Assembly (NCBI GenBank): GCA_016718655.1
Contig: JADKCV010000014.1
Span: forward strand, 1-64,000
Length of the DNA stretch: 64,000 bases
Direction of reading: 5' to 3'
DNA from: Flavobacteriales bacterium
GTDB lineage: Bacteria; Bacteroidota; Bacteroidia; Flavobacteriales_F; PHOS-HE28
Shown here: positions 31,285 to 40,700 of the stretch, in pieces
Numbering within the stretch: position 1 is the stretch's first letter
Layout: every line of letters begins with the position of its first letter
Program-made: the position numbers and the translations under genes
Notes under the pieces: generated by a model
Told to the model about the DNA's origin: nothing
What the model saw: only the letters and a program-made list of their open reading frames with translations
The model's database searches: none

Positions 31285-31512
31285 GCTCCTCTGCGTTGTC
31301 AGTGCAAAACAATGTGGATACCACGGGGAGAGCGTGGCGAAGATCCTACAGCCTATCAGTCCAGTGCGTCCTACTCTTGTGCTGCGGATCAATGCAACAC
31401 TTTTCCGCCCCTGGCCAGAGGTGACCAAAGTACGGGTTAAACCGTATCGTGGTCGGGAGAGACCTTGAAGCCGGGGGCGGATCTTTTTCCCGCCAACGCT
31501 CCGGCTACCACC

Positions 31513-31520
31513 TAGTTTTG
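31513..31520 (+). promoter_or_regulatory. Putative -7 promoter box for rimO
   Basis: TAGTTTTG matches the Bacteroidota -7 consensus TAnnTTTG and ends 24 bases before the rimO ATG. A T-rich run (31484-31488) lies upstream, somewhat further than the usual -33 spacing. Confidence 0.5.
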
Positions 31521-31544
31521 CGGTCCTTCTCCCGAAACCGTTCC

Positions 31545-32855
31545 ATGAAAGTCCGCACGCTCAAACGCACCAAGGTGAATGTGGTCACCTTGGGCTGCTC
31601 CAAGAACACCTTCGATAGCGAAGTGTTGATGGCCCAGCTAAAAGCCAATGGTATCGCGGTCGAGCATGAGGCTGATCACGAGGATCACAATGTGGTGGTG
31701 ATCAATACATGCGGGTTCATCGATAATGCCAAGCAGGAGAGCATCGACACCATATTGACCTGGGCCAAGGCGAAGGATGAGGGTCATGTGGAAAAGGTGT
31801 ATGTGACGGGTTGCTTGAGCCAGCGCTATGGTCCTGAACTACAAGCCGGTATCCCACAAGTGGATGCTTGGTTCGGCACGCGTGACCTTCCTCGACTGCT
31901 CAAGACGTTGAAGGCGGACTATAAGCATGAACTGGTAGGGGAGCGGCTCCTGACCACACCGGCCCACTTTGCTTACTTCAAGATCAGCGAGGGCTGTGAC
32001 CGCAAGTGCTCCTTCTGTGCCATTCCGCTCATGCGTGGCAAGCACGTGAGTACACCCATGGAGCAGCTGGTCTCCAACGCGCAGAACCTGGCCCGCCAAG
32101 GGGTGAAGGAACTCATCCTCATCGCGCAGGACCTCACCTACTACGGCCTCGATATCCACAAGAAACGCAACTTGGATGAGCTTGTAGCCCGCCTGAGTGA
32201 TGTGGAGGGCATTGAGTGGATCCGCCTGCATTATGCCTTTCCTTCCGGTTTTCCGATGGAGGTGCTTGATGTGATGCGTGACAGGGCCAACGTGTGCAAC
32301 TACTTGGACATGCCTCTTCAGCACGGGAGCACCCGCATGCTCACCCGCATGCGTCGCGGCATCACACAGGAGAAGACCGAAGCGCTCGTCAACACCATCC
32401 GTGAAAGGGTTCCGGGTATCGCCATACGCACCACATTGATCAGTGGTTTCCCCGGTGAGACCCAGGCCGACCACGACGACAACCTGGCGTGGATCGAACG
32501 CATGCGTTTCGACCGGCTCGGTGCGTTCACCTACAGCCACGAAGAGGATACCCATGCACATACGTTCGAGGACGATGTGCCGGCGGAAGTGAAGGAACAG
32601 CGCGCCCAGGAGATCATGGAACTCCAAGGCGGGATCAGTTTGGAGTTGAACCAGGCCAAAGTGGGGAGGACCTTCAAGGTTCTGGTGGACAAGGCAGAGG
32701 GCGGGCACTACATCGCGCGAACCGAATTCGACTCGCCCGAGGTCGACAACGAGGTGCTCGTACCCATGGATGGAACCTTCCTGCGGATCGGCGACTTCGC
32801 GGAGGTGCGCATCACCGAGGCCAACGAGCACGACCTACGCGCGGAGGTCGTTTGA
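31545..32855 (+). CDS. rimO: Ribosomal protein S12 methylthiotransferase RimO
   Basis: 436 residues, the normal length. RimO adds a methylthio group to the conserved aspartate of ribosomal protein S12. The N-terminal methylthiotransferase domain has its three cluster cysteines (C18 in LGCSKNTFDS, C56 in INTCGF, C90 in VTGCLSQRY). The radical-SAM domain has C151-x3-C155-x2-C158 (EGCDRKCSFC) binding the second iron-sulfur cluster. A TRAM domain follows (GRTFKVLVDK ... GDFAEVRITEA). The LGCSKN and RLHYAFPSGFP motifs place it with RimO rather than MiaB. ATG at 31545 is chosen over the earlier open frame because it sits 24 bases after a promoter box and begins the conserved domain. Confidence 0.97.
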   Translation: MKVRTLKRTKVNVVTLGCSKNTFDSEVLMAQLKANGIAVEHEADHEDHNVVVINTCGFIDNAKQESIDTILTWAKAKDEGHVEKVYVTGCLSQRYGPELQAGIPQVDAWFGTRDLPRLLKTLKADYKHELVGERLLTTPAHFAYFKISEGCDRKCSFCAIPLMRGKHVSTPMEQLVSNAQNLARQGVKELILIAQDLTYYGLDIHKKRNLDELVARLSDVEGIEWIRLHYAFPSGFPMEVLDVMRDRANVCNYLDMPLQHGSTRMLTRMRRGITQEKTEALVNTIRERVPGIAIRTTLISGFPGETQADHDDNLAWIERMRFDRLGAFTYSHEEDTHAHTFEDDVPAEVKEQRAQEIMELQGGISLELNQAKVGRTFKVLVDKAEGGHYIARTEFDSPEVDNEVLVPMDGTFLRIGDFAEVRITEANEHDLRAEVV

Positions 32856-32910
32856 TGGTGTCGACCTACCCTGGAACACCAAGGGATCACCAACCACCCG
32901 GGCATTACGA

Positions 32911-32939
32911 ATGAAGGGTCGCGTGGCGCGACCCTTCAT
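32911..32939. terminator. Perfect palindrome between convergent rimO and response regulator
   Basis: Arms atgaagggtcgcg and cgcgacccttcat (13 bp, perfect) around the 3-base loop tgg. It lies between the rimO stop and the end of the oppositely transcribed regulator, where a bidirectional terminator is expected. No T-run follows on either strand. Confidence 0.7.
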
Positions 32940-32979
32940 GGCAAAGGATCCAAGGGGAGAGACTTGGATACCTTGACCA

Positions 32980-33618
32980 TCAACGACCGAAGAAGCGGTT
33001 CACCGCCTCGGTCCGGTTCTGAACGTGGAGCTTATCGTAGATCCGGTGGATATGCTGTTTGACAGTGCCCACGCTGATCCCTGAGCGTTCGGCGATCTCC
33101 TTGTACAGAAGTCCCTGCGCCAGTAGTTCCAACACACCATGCTCACGTTCCGATAGCGAAACATCACTCAAGCTGGACCGGTCCTGTAGTGGCCGGAAAT
33201 GCTGGACCACGCGACGGGCCACATGAGCGCTCATCGGTGAACCACCCTGGGCCAGTTCGCGCACGGCTTCCAGGATCTGGTCGGGTGTCGAACTCTTCAG
33301 GATGTACCCGTTAGCCCCGGCCTTCAGCGCCTCGAACACCCGATGATCGTCGTCGTGTACGGTATACATCAGGTATTGGGTGCCGGTGCAACGTTGGCTC
33401 AATTGCCGCACACAATCGATGCCGCTGGCTCCGGGAAGATTGATGTCCATGATGATGACATCGGGACAGACCTCACCCAAACGCAACATGGCATCCTCCG
33501 CGTTCGAGTGTACGCTGAAGCAGTCCATACCCTCTTCAAAGATGAAAAGGGAGTGCAGGGTCTCACGGATGGTGTTGTCATCCTCCACAATACTGACACG
33601 GAGGGGTGGGCTGCTCAT
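32980..33618 (-). CDS. NarL/FixJ-type response regulator
   Basis: 212 residues. Receiver domain (VSIVEDDNTIRETL; phospho-acceptor Asp near residue 58 in VIIMDINLPGASG; Lys in GYILKSSTPDQ) and LuxR-type DNA-binding domain (LSEREHGVLELLAQGLLYKE, SGISVGTVKQHIHRIYDKL). Its start overlaps the stop of the kinase gene as ATGA, so the pair is co-translated and almost certainly works as a two-component system that regulates transcription. The target genes are unknown. Confidence 0.93.
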   Translation of the reverse strand: MSSPPLRVSIVEDDNTIRETLHSLFIFEEGMDCFSVHSNAEDAMLRLGEVCPDVIIMDINLPGASGIDCVRQLSQRCTGTQYLMYTVHDDDHRVFEALKAGANGYILKSSTPDQILEAVRELAQGGSPMSAHVARRVVQHFRPLQDRSSLSDVSLSEREHGVLELLAQGLLYKEIAERSGISVGTVKQHIHRIYDKLHVQNRTEAVNRFFGR

Positions 33619-35558
33619 GGATGCGAAGGTGAGGGGCTGGGGGCCAAGGGAACAATAGAACCTTTGTTAGCAGCAAGGGGTAGATGGAACCGAAGTCGTG
33701 TCCCGCCTTGATCACTCGGTGGATCCTCCGGTCCTGGGCTCTCCACCCGGAACGTACCCCCAAGGATCTCCATACGACGCGCCATGTTCCGGATCCCGTT
33801 GCCAACGCCCAGTTCGGCATGACGTGGGAGGCCATCGCCATTGTCGATGATGGAGATGGTCAACCCTTCGGCACAACTGATGGCTACCAGGACCTCCGAA
33901 GCATGTGCGTGCTTCACGATGTTGTGCAGTGCTTCCTTGGTCACCAGCAACATGTTGCGTCGTTCTTGTGCCGTGAGCAGGATCTCAGGTACCTCTTCCG
34001 GTGCCACCAGCTCGAAGCGCATTCCGTGATCGTCCAAGTAGGTGCGAGCGTAGTTGCCGATGTAGACCACCAGGTCCGCCAAGCTGCTCTGGTCGGCGCT
34101 CAAGGTCCAGATCATCTGGCGCATGTTGGCGATGAGTTCGCCGGCGGTGTTGGCAAGTTGGCTCCACACGGCCCGCTTGGAGGGGTCCCCTTCCTGTCGG
34201 AGGGCCATTTCGCTCTTCAGCTTGAGGGCGCTCAAACCCGCACCCAGGTCGTCGTGCATGTCGCGTCCCACCTCCTCACGGATGCGCAGTTCCGCGATGA
34301 TACGTTCCTGTTGGAGACGCAGGACCTCCAGTTCCGAGAGGCGCTGCTTGGCGCGCTGGCGGCTGCGATAGACCAAGTAAAGGCCCATCAGGATCGCAGC
34401 ACCCAGCACGCTTGCCACCACGATGAGGTTGCGGCTGGTACGTACCCGCTCCAAGGTCTCCTCGGAACGTGCACGCTCCACACGCTCCAAGGCAAGGTCG
34501 GCATCCGATCGCAAGAGTTCGCTCTGGAGGGCCAATGCCGAACGGATGTTGCGTTTGGTGATCAGGCTGTCGATGTGGTACCAGGTACCCATGTGTTCCA
34601 ATGCCAGTTCCGGACGTCCTAACCGCTCCACTACCCGGGCCACTTGCCGATGGGCATTACGTTGGGTGACCAGTCCGATCCCCTCCCGGTGGCGCTCCAA
34701 GTAGGCCATGGCCTCCATGATCGCGGGTTCAACAGCGGGGATATCGCCTTGCATGAGAAGTGCTTCCGCCCGGCCCACTAGGGCGTCCACACCGATGTCA
34801 TGATCGCGCTTGGCCTCCGCCACTTCCGCGGATCGTTCATAGCAATGCAGGGCGCTATCGGGCAGGTTGCGCTTCAAGGCCAGGTTGCCAAGCGACCACC
34901 AGGCCACGGCCACGGCGCGAGGTGCATCGGCAAGCTCGGCAAGCTCCAGGCTACGGATCACATGATGGCCTGCACTGTCCAACCGTCCGAGCTGCGTGAG
35001 GTAGCTTCCCATGTTGCCATGGATGTGATGCAACTCGCTCACGGGGTAACGCGCCTTGGCAACGACCGGGAACCATTTCAAGGCATCCTTCAGGTACGGC
35101 AGTGCCAGTCGGTTGTCCTGGATGTTCTCATGCAGCAGGCCCTTCAAATTGTAGGTGTTCGATAGGAGCGTGCTGTCTCCCAATTCCTTGGCCAACGCCT
35201 CTGCACGGTCCAGGTCCCCCATGCCTTCGTGGAACAGACCTTCGTAGTACAGTACCTCCGCACGGAAGCACAACAGGTAGTAGTAGGCCTCCAGGTCCCG
35301 CTCCGGTTCGATACGCTGCAATGCCCCACTGATGGCCCGCATGGAGCTGTCCGCCGAGAACCGGTCCATGTGCAGGAGGATCTCCTGGAAATGTCGATCG
35401 AGCTCCGGATCGGCGAAAGGCGGCAGTTGTTGGATGGTACGACCCAAACGTTGTTGGGCATTCACATCTGGCCGTAGGAGACCTACGACGAGACACAGCA
35501 TGAGCAGCCTCACCGAACAACAGACTCCAAGCAGCCTCGGAAGTGCAACTGCCTTCAT
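33615..35558 (-). CDS. Sensor histidine kinase, TPR sensor, HisKA_3 (NarX-like) type
   Basis: 647 residues. Signal sequence (GVCCSVRLLMLCLVVGLL), a periplasmic TPR region (about 30-350; paired helices such as AYYYLLCFRAEVLYYEGL and NTYNLKGLLHENIQDN), a membrane segment (about 374-395), a short coiled coil, then a HisKA_3 dimerisation domain with phospho-acceptor His near 435 (GRDMHDDLGAGLSALK) and a GHKL ATPase domain (TKEALHNIVKHAHAS, IDNGDGLP, GVGNGIRNMARRM). This H-box type fits its NarL-type partner encoded directly downstream. The signal sensed by the TPR region cannot be read. ATG at 35558 is preferred over the open frame extending to 35594, since it begins the signal sequence. Confidence 0.92.
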   Translation of the reverse strand: MKAVALPRLLGVCCSVRLLMLCLVVGLLRPDVNAQQRLGRTIQQLPPFADPELDRHFQEILLHMDRFSADSSMRAISGALQRIEPERDLEAYYYLLCFRAEVLYYEGLFHEGMGDLDRAEALAKELGDSTLLSNTYNLKGLLHENIQDNRLALPYLKDALKWFPVVAKARYPVSELHHIHGNMGSYLTQLGRLDSAGHHVIRSLELAELADAPRAVAVAWWSLGNLALKRNLPDSALHCYERSAEVAEAKRDHDIGVDALVGRAEALLMQGDIPAVEPAIMEAMAYLERHREGIGLVTQRNAHRQVARVVERLGRPELALEHMGTWYHIDSLITKRNIRSALALQSELLRSDADLALERVERARSEETLERVRTSRNLIVVASVLGAAILMGLYLVYRSRQRAKQRLSELEVLRLQQERIIAELRIREEVGRDMHDDLGAGLSALKLKSEMALRQEGDPSKRAVWSQLANTAGELIANMRQMIWTLSADQSSLADLVVYIGNYARTYLDDHGMRFELVAPEEVPEILLTAQERRNMLLVTKEALHNIVKHAHASEVLVAISCAEGLTISIIDNGDGLPRHAELGVGNGIRNMARRMEILGGTFRVESPGPEDPPSDQGGTRLRFHLPLAANKGSIVPLAPSPSPSHP

Positions 35559-35717
35559 GGCTGCGAAGCTCAGGTGTTCACACCGAGGAAGCAATACCCC
35601 GTTCGTTACATATTCGTTGTCAGGACCATCGCGGTCGGTTGAACACCCGATAAGCCTGTTCGATCCTGGACATGGGCTCCTGCCGGCTGCTTCCCGGCTG
35701 CCCGATCCTCGTGGGGA

Positions 35718-37289
35718 TCAGCGCTTCTCCAACTCCAACACGATGGCCAAGGCGTTGCGTCCACCTTCGCTGGTGGCACCGATGGTCTCTCCATCGGTGA
35801 AGCGCACATCGGCCGATAGCTCATCACCCAGGACGGCGCGAAGCTTGGCATCCAGGCCCTTGGCGGGGCTGGCCAGCATCGCCTCGTTCAGCTTGGGGTA
35901 GTCGAAGGGTTGGTTGGTCACCAGTACGGCCATCACATCCAGGTCGCCCTCGTCATCGGCCATCAGGCTGTGGTCGCTGGGGAAGAGGCGTGTGCCGGTG
36001 ATGCCGCAGTAGGGCGAATGCTTCGGCGTGTACGGAAAGAGCACATAGGTGCGCCCGTCCGCCTCCTGCCCGAAGACGTAGGTGTAGCACTCGGCGTTGT
36101 TGGTCACCTCGATCTTGAACTTGCTGCCCTTGGCGATCGGCGTGGTGCTGCGGAACACGTTACCCGCCGTGTTGCGCAAGGGGATGTTCCGCTTGCTCTC
36201 GTTGTCCACGAAGCCGAAGCGGATGTCGAAGCGCGCGGGCTTCACGTCCACGCCCTCACCCTGTGGGTAGACGGCATAGGCCTCCTTGGCGAAGAAGTCG
36301 AAGTCCGCGTAACGCACCCAGGCCATGCCGTTCTTGCCCCACTCCGGACCCCAACTGTTCATGATCAGGAAGCCGCCGGTGTCGCCGAACTTGAAGTCGT
36401 CGTAGCCCACCACGCACATGGCATGGCCGCCGAAGCCCTGCTGCTGGTAGTCGCTCTCTTGGGGCACCCACGCTTCCTGGCCCGCCATGGGCTGCATGAA
36501 GCTGCCACCCACCATCATGCCGATGACGATGGGCGAGCCTTGTGCCAAGTGCTGTTTCATGGCCACCATGTCGGTGCGCTGCTCATCGGCCCCTAGGGTG
36601 AGGCGCTGGAACCCCTTGATGCGGAAGGGCAGGGCCTGTTGCACGTCCTGTTCGCTGGGCAACTTGCTGCAGCTCTGGTCGGTGTAGCTGAACTTGCTGA
36701 AAGGGAGCGCGCCGTTCTTGCTCATCTGCTCCATGGCGCGGTAGATGTACGAACCCTGGCAATCGCTGTTGTCGATCTTGATCTGGTTGTACATGTAGGC
36801 CGGGCTGAAGGCCGTGCTCTTGGGGTCTGCTCCAGTGGCCTTGGCCTGCACGATGGTGCGCGCGGCGTAGGCACTGGCCCAGGCTACGCAGCTGCCCTGC
36901 TGCCCTTGGTTGAGGCGGGGAGGGCAGTACTGCGCCAAGGACACCCGCTCCGGCAGCGGGTTCTTCACGTTGTCCGCCAAAGGCTCGTACACCTCGGCCT
37001 GGTCGTACAGCTTGGGGTCGAAGTTGGCACCCGTGCTGAGGCCCGCGAGCTGGCTGATCATGTCGCCACCGCCGCTGTTCTTGCCCACGGTGAACCACCA
37101 GATGGCCGCACCGATGAGCACCACGATGAGCAACTTGGGCTTCTTGATGAGGAAGCCGAGGAGCATGGGCAACATGCCGCCCAAGCCACCGCCGATGCCA
37201 CCACCACCACCACCGGCCGTGCGTCTCGGGGTGGGACTGCTGTTGCGACGGCTGCTGCCATCGTTGTCGGGTACCATGCGGATCGCCAT
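35718..37289 (-). CDS. Membrane-anchored papain-like (C1 family) cysteine protease
   Basis: 523 residues. An N-terminal basic and glycine-rich stretch (TPRRTAGGGGGGIGGGLGG) leads to one membrane segment (about 49-68; KPKLLIVVLIGAAIWWF), followed by a papain-fold domain. Oxyanion Gln and catalytic Cys are at about 131-134 (NQGQQGSCVAWAS), His at about 289 (GFGGHAMCVVGYDD) and Asn at about 311 (LIMNSWGPEWG): a complete active site. No inhibitory propeptide is recognisable between the membrane segment and the protease. The C-terminal 150 residues resemble a DUF4384-like beta domain (FKIEVTNNAECYTYVFGQ, YVLFPYTPKHSPY). It is probably attached to the inner membrane facing the periplasm. Substrate unknown. 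Monocistronic. Confidence 0.88.
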   Translation of the reverse strand: MAIRMVPDNDGSSRRNSSPTPRRTAGGGGGGIGGGLGGMLPMLLGFLIKKPKLLIVVLIGAAIWWFTVGKNSGGGDMISQLAGLSTGANFDPKLYDQAEVYEPLADNVKNPLPERVSLAQYCPPRLNQGQQGSCVAWASAYAARTIVQAKATGADPKSTAFSPAYMYNQIKIDNSDCQGSYIYRAMEQMSKNGALPFSKFSYTDQSCSKLPSEQDVQQALPFRIKGFQRLTLGADEQRTDMVAMKQHLAQGSPIVIGMMVGGSFMQPMAGQEAWVPQESDYQQQGFGGHAMCVVGYDDFKFGDTGGFLIMNSWGPEWGKNGMAWVRYADFDFFAKEAYAVYPQGEGVDVKPARFDIRFGFVDNESKRNIPLRNTAGNVFRSTTPIAKGSKFKIEVTNNAECYTYVFGQEADGRTYVLFPYTPKHSPYCGITGTRLFPSDHSLMADDEGDLDVMAVLVTNQPFDYPKLNEAMLASPAKGLDAKLRAVLGDELSADVRFTDGETIGATSEGGRNALAIVLELEKR

Positions 37290-37439
37290 GTCCTTGGGTT
37301 GTCGCTGTGGAGGTTGTGACGTGGAACGGGGGGAGGGTCACCCGCACACCCCGGCCATTCCTGTCATTCATCAGGAGTGGTACGAGGCTTCGCCCCGAAA
37401 TTAGGGCGTTGGCCGATACACCCGTCCGACGACCGAACC

Positions 37440-37781
37440 ATGAACCTGCTGCTTGTCTCCCTGCTCTCCCTGATACTGGTGCCACGCACTGTAGCGCCTC
37501 CTGCGGTCCTGCACGAGGCCGTGGTGGTGGTCCATGTGGCCGACTTCAACAACGAGGCACTCGATCGCCTGGCCAAGGAGGTGGGGCGCTCGGAGACCAC
37601 CTCCTTGGAGTATGCTTGCGTCGCTTCCGGTGTATTGGTCATCCAATTCCGGGACGTATCGGTGACAGACCGTGGCGACATCATCGCGTTGGCGCGGAAG
37701 CTCTTGGAACAAGCCGGTGTATCCTCCGGGGTGGAGGTGCTCCACGTGGAAGTGGTGACCCGGGGGCCTGGCCGTTGCTGA
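37440..37781 (+). CDS. Small secreted protein, function unknown
   Basis: 113 residues. Signal peptide MNLLLVSLLSLILVPRTVA, then a compact alpha/beta domain (VVVVHVADFNNEALDRLAKE ... VLVIQFRDVSVTDRGDI ... KLLEQAGVSSGVEVLHVEVV). The beta-alpha-beta-beta-alpha-beta order is reminiscent of ferredoxin-like or HMA-type folds, but the metal-binding CxxC motif is missing. It stands alone, transcribed away from the C1 protease gene and towards the PNGase-like gene, ending 12 bases from it. Confidence 0.6.
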   Translation: MNLLLVSLLSLILVPRTVAPPAVLHEAVVVVHVADFNNEALDRLAKEVGRSETTSLEYACVASGVLVIQFRDVSVTDRGDIIALARKLLEQAGVSSGVEVLHVEVVTRGPGRC

Positions 37782-37793
37782 TCCCCGTTCGCC

Positions 37794-40700
37794 CTATTCC
37801 TTCACCACCCTGATCATCGCTGAACGCTCGGCGGTACTCACCCGCACCAGGTAGATGCCACCGGCTTGGACGCTCAGGTCGAGGGCCAGTCGGTCGTTGC
37901 CATAGAGCTCCGGACGCGCCCGATGTACGGTCCGTCCCTGCGCATCCATCACCTCCACAAGGCCGGTGCCGGTGAAGCCGTCGAGGGCCAGTGTGAACTG
38001 TCCGTGGGTGGGGTTGGGGTGTGCGTTCACCCCGAACGGGGCTTCCACCTCCTCCAAGCCCGTGGCGAAAGCGATGGTGAAGGGCCACACGATGGAGCGA
38101 CCGAACTCGTTCTCGAAGTACTTCACGGCCACGCCGTTCGGCTTCTTGAGGCGGCAGAAGCCGGTGCCAGCATCGGGGTCCGCCCAGTAAGAGAAGCCAT
38201 CGTTGCCGGTGTCGATCACCTCCAAGGTGAAGCAGCCTTCGCCCAGGTCCAAAGTATCGATGTAGTTGGTGTTGGCCACATGGTTGGTGCGGCTGTGAAC
38301 GATGGTGCCGGACACGTCGCGGATGCGCATGGAGGTCTCGTTCGGACGATTGTTCGTCTTGTAATGCAGGACCACCACATGGCTGTAAACCGTAGGCAAG
38401 GTGAAGTCCGTGTGGTAGGTGTCATTGGACCCGTAGACGTCCATGCCGCCGTTGGGTGCACTCACGCTCACGGTGAACCGCTGTTGATCATCGCCCACCC
38501 AGAAGCCGGAGCCGGAAATGGGCAGGGTCACTTCGGTACGTTCCATATGGTCCAAGGACCCGGTCCACGTGAAGGTCTCCGGCATTCCCCCGCTCACTCC
38601 GTATGTGAAGGTTGCACTGGTGAGTTGGGTGGCACCCGCGTTCCGCAAAACCACCAAGGGATCGTAACAGATCGGATTGTTGCGGCGATGCATGTCGGCC
38701 ATGCTCGGACGCTTCACCTCCGCGATCTCGGCATCCAGCGCGTGGTTCGGCGCGCTGAACTCCATCAGGTCCATGTTGATGACGTAGTTGCCGCCACCCA
38801 TGCCTTGATTGTTGGCCGGCACCGGCGTGATGTCATAATCCAAGGTGGCCGTACCACCTGGGGTGAGACCGAACAAGGGCACCTCGTGATCCTTCACCAG
38901 GTCGCCAGGGCACCAGCCCTCGCGGCTGTTCAACCAGGTCCCCCCCTGAGGATACACCGGGTTCAACGCGCAATCGTTCACCTGCCAGATGTTCCATTGG
39001 TCGGCCAAGCTTCCGTTCAGGTAGAGGTAGTGGCTGTTGTTCTTCCATTCGCAGCAGTGGGGATACTCGCCGGTGTTGCTGTTGTGGCCATGACCGGTGA
39101 GGCGTGTGCGCAAGCTCCACTGTGCCGCATCGGGATGCAACGAGACCACGGCCGGTGGTAAGGCCACGTTGTTGTCCAGATCGGCATAGGTGCGGCTGCT
39201 CAATCCACCCCAAGGTTGCTGGTGGGCCACCACCGTGCGCGGCGGGATGCCTTCGATCAACTCGAACTCCAGGTCGATCAGCTCCTGTTGGTTCCCAGCG
39301 CTCAGGTCCACGCTGTCGCGCAACAACCACTGGTAGTCCGTCACATCGTAGGTCCATCGGAACCCGGTCGAGCCCAAGGTGAGACCGATGCCGTAGGGCG
39401 TGATGAAGCGGCCGATCTCCCAGTCCTTGATCACGTCGAAGGGTACACCGAAGTAGTGCAGCGTGTCGTTGTAGTACCAGGACCCGGTGGCATAGGTGGA
39501 GTCCAGGACCTGGCCATCGGCGTCGTACTGATAGGTCCACCCGGCCGCATAGCCGAGAAGGGTATCCAAGGGGGTGGTCGTATTGCCATCCACCGCGAAC
39601 CGTTCGATGGTGAGCAGCTTGGTCTCCACCACTCCTCCAGGGGCGGGGTCAGTGTCCGTGGCGATCTCCAGGTCGCCCTGCACGAGGGTGATCACGGGGC
39701 GGGTGGCGGTCGGCACGGGGGCTGCGCTGAGCGCGGTGGTGGGACGGATCCCGCGCTGCACCGTACCCATCAACCAGGCCCGATCATCGGCATCGACCGA
39801 GTTGGTGGAGGTATGGCTGGTACCCACCTCGTCGAAACTGAACTGCTGGAGGAGGGACCCGTGGTCCGGGTGGGCCGGGGTCACCCGACGGCCCTTCCAT
39901 GTTGCGAGCGTGCTGGCGCTCAGCTCCGCCGCGAAGACGTTCACCTCATCGATCAGACCCGGATAAGGCAGGTTCCCGGCAGCATCGCAGCCCAGCTTGA
40001 ACGCCGTGATCCCGGTCAAGGGCTTGGTCTTGCCGGTACCACTGTGCCACAAGGCCCCGTTCAAGTAGATCTTCATGCTCCCCGTCGCGGTGTTCTTCAC
40101 AAAGGCCCAATCGTTCCAACGACCCTCCAGCTGTTGTGCGGTCGCCAGCTTGTCGATCCGATCGTATGCTGAGCCATCATTCCCCGCGTCCCAATACACC
40201 CTGCTGTCGCTCCAGGGCAGGTGGATGTTGAGGATGCGCTGGCCTTGGGCGCCCACGGCCTCCAGGAAGGTGGTGTTGATCGGTAGAAGTTCATCGCCCC
40301 ACACCCGGAAGGTGATGGTGACCGCCGTGCTCAAGCTTGCCAAGGCTGCAGGGGACATGCCGATGACGTCGTTGCCCACCCGCACATGACCATCCGGACC
40401 GGCCTCGCGCAAACCCATGGTGGACGCGGCTTCGGTGGCCTCCACCGTGCCCCCCACCAAGTTGGTCGGTCGATCCACGGCCAGGTCCACCACCAGGTTC
40501 CCCGTGCCGTCGTACAGGTAAGGCGCACCGAAGGTGAGGATCACGCTGTCGCCCAGGGCCGCGTTGCCTTCGAACACCGTGCTCAGGTCCTCGATGAACG
40601 CCGTGGGCGCCGTGCTGCTGGTGATCCCCAGCCGAACGACCGCACGGGCCACACCGGTTCCGGTGAGGCAGTTGAACTTCAACTGATGGATGGGTACGCC

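Noticed and set aside
33684..34622. Plus-strand open frame of about 312 codons opposite the TPR sensor kinase
   Set aside because: Kinase motifs lie on the minus strand; the plus product shows no domain.
35559..35717. Intergenic stretch between the sensor kinase and the C1 protease
   Set aside because: Searched for a hairpin or promoter box: only a short gatcc/ggatc pairing near 35707 and no TAnnTTTG on either strand.
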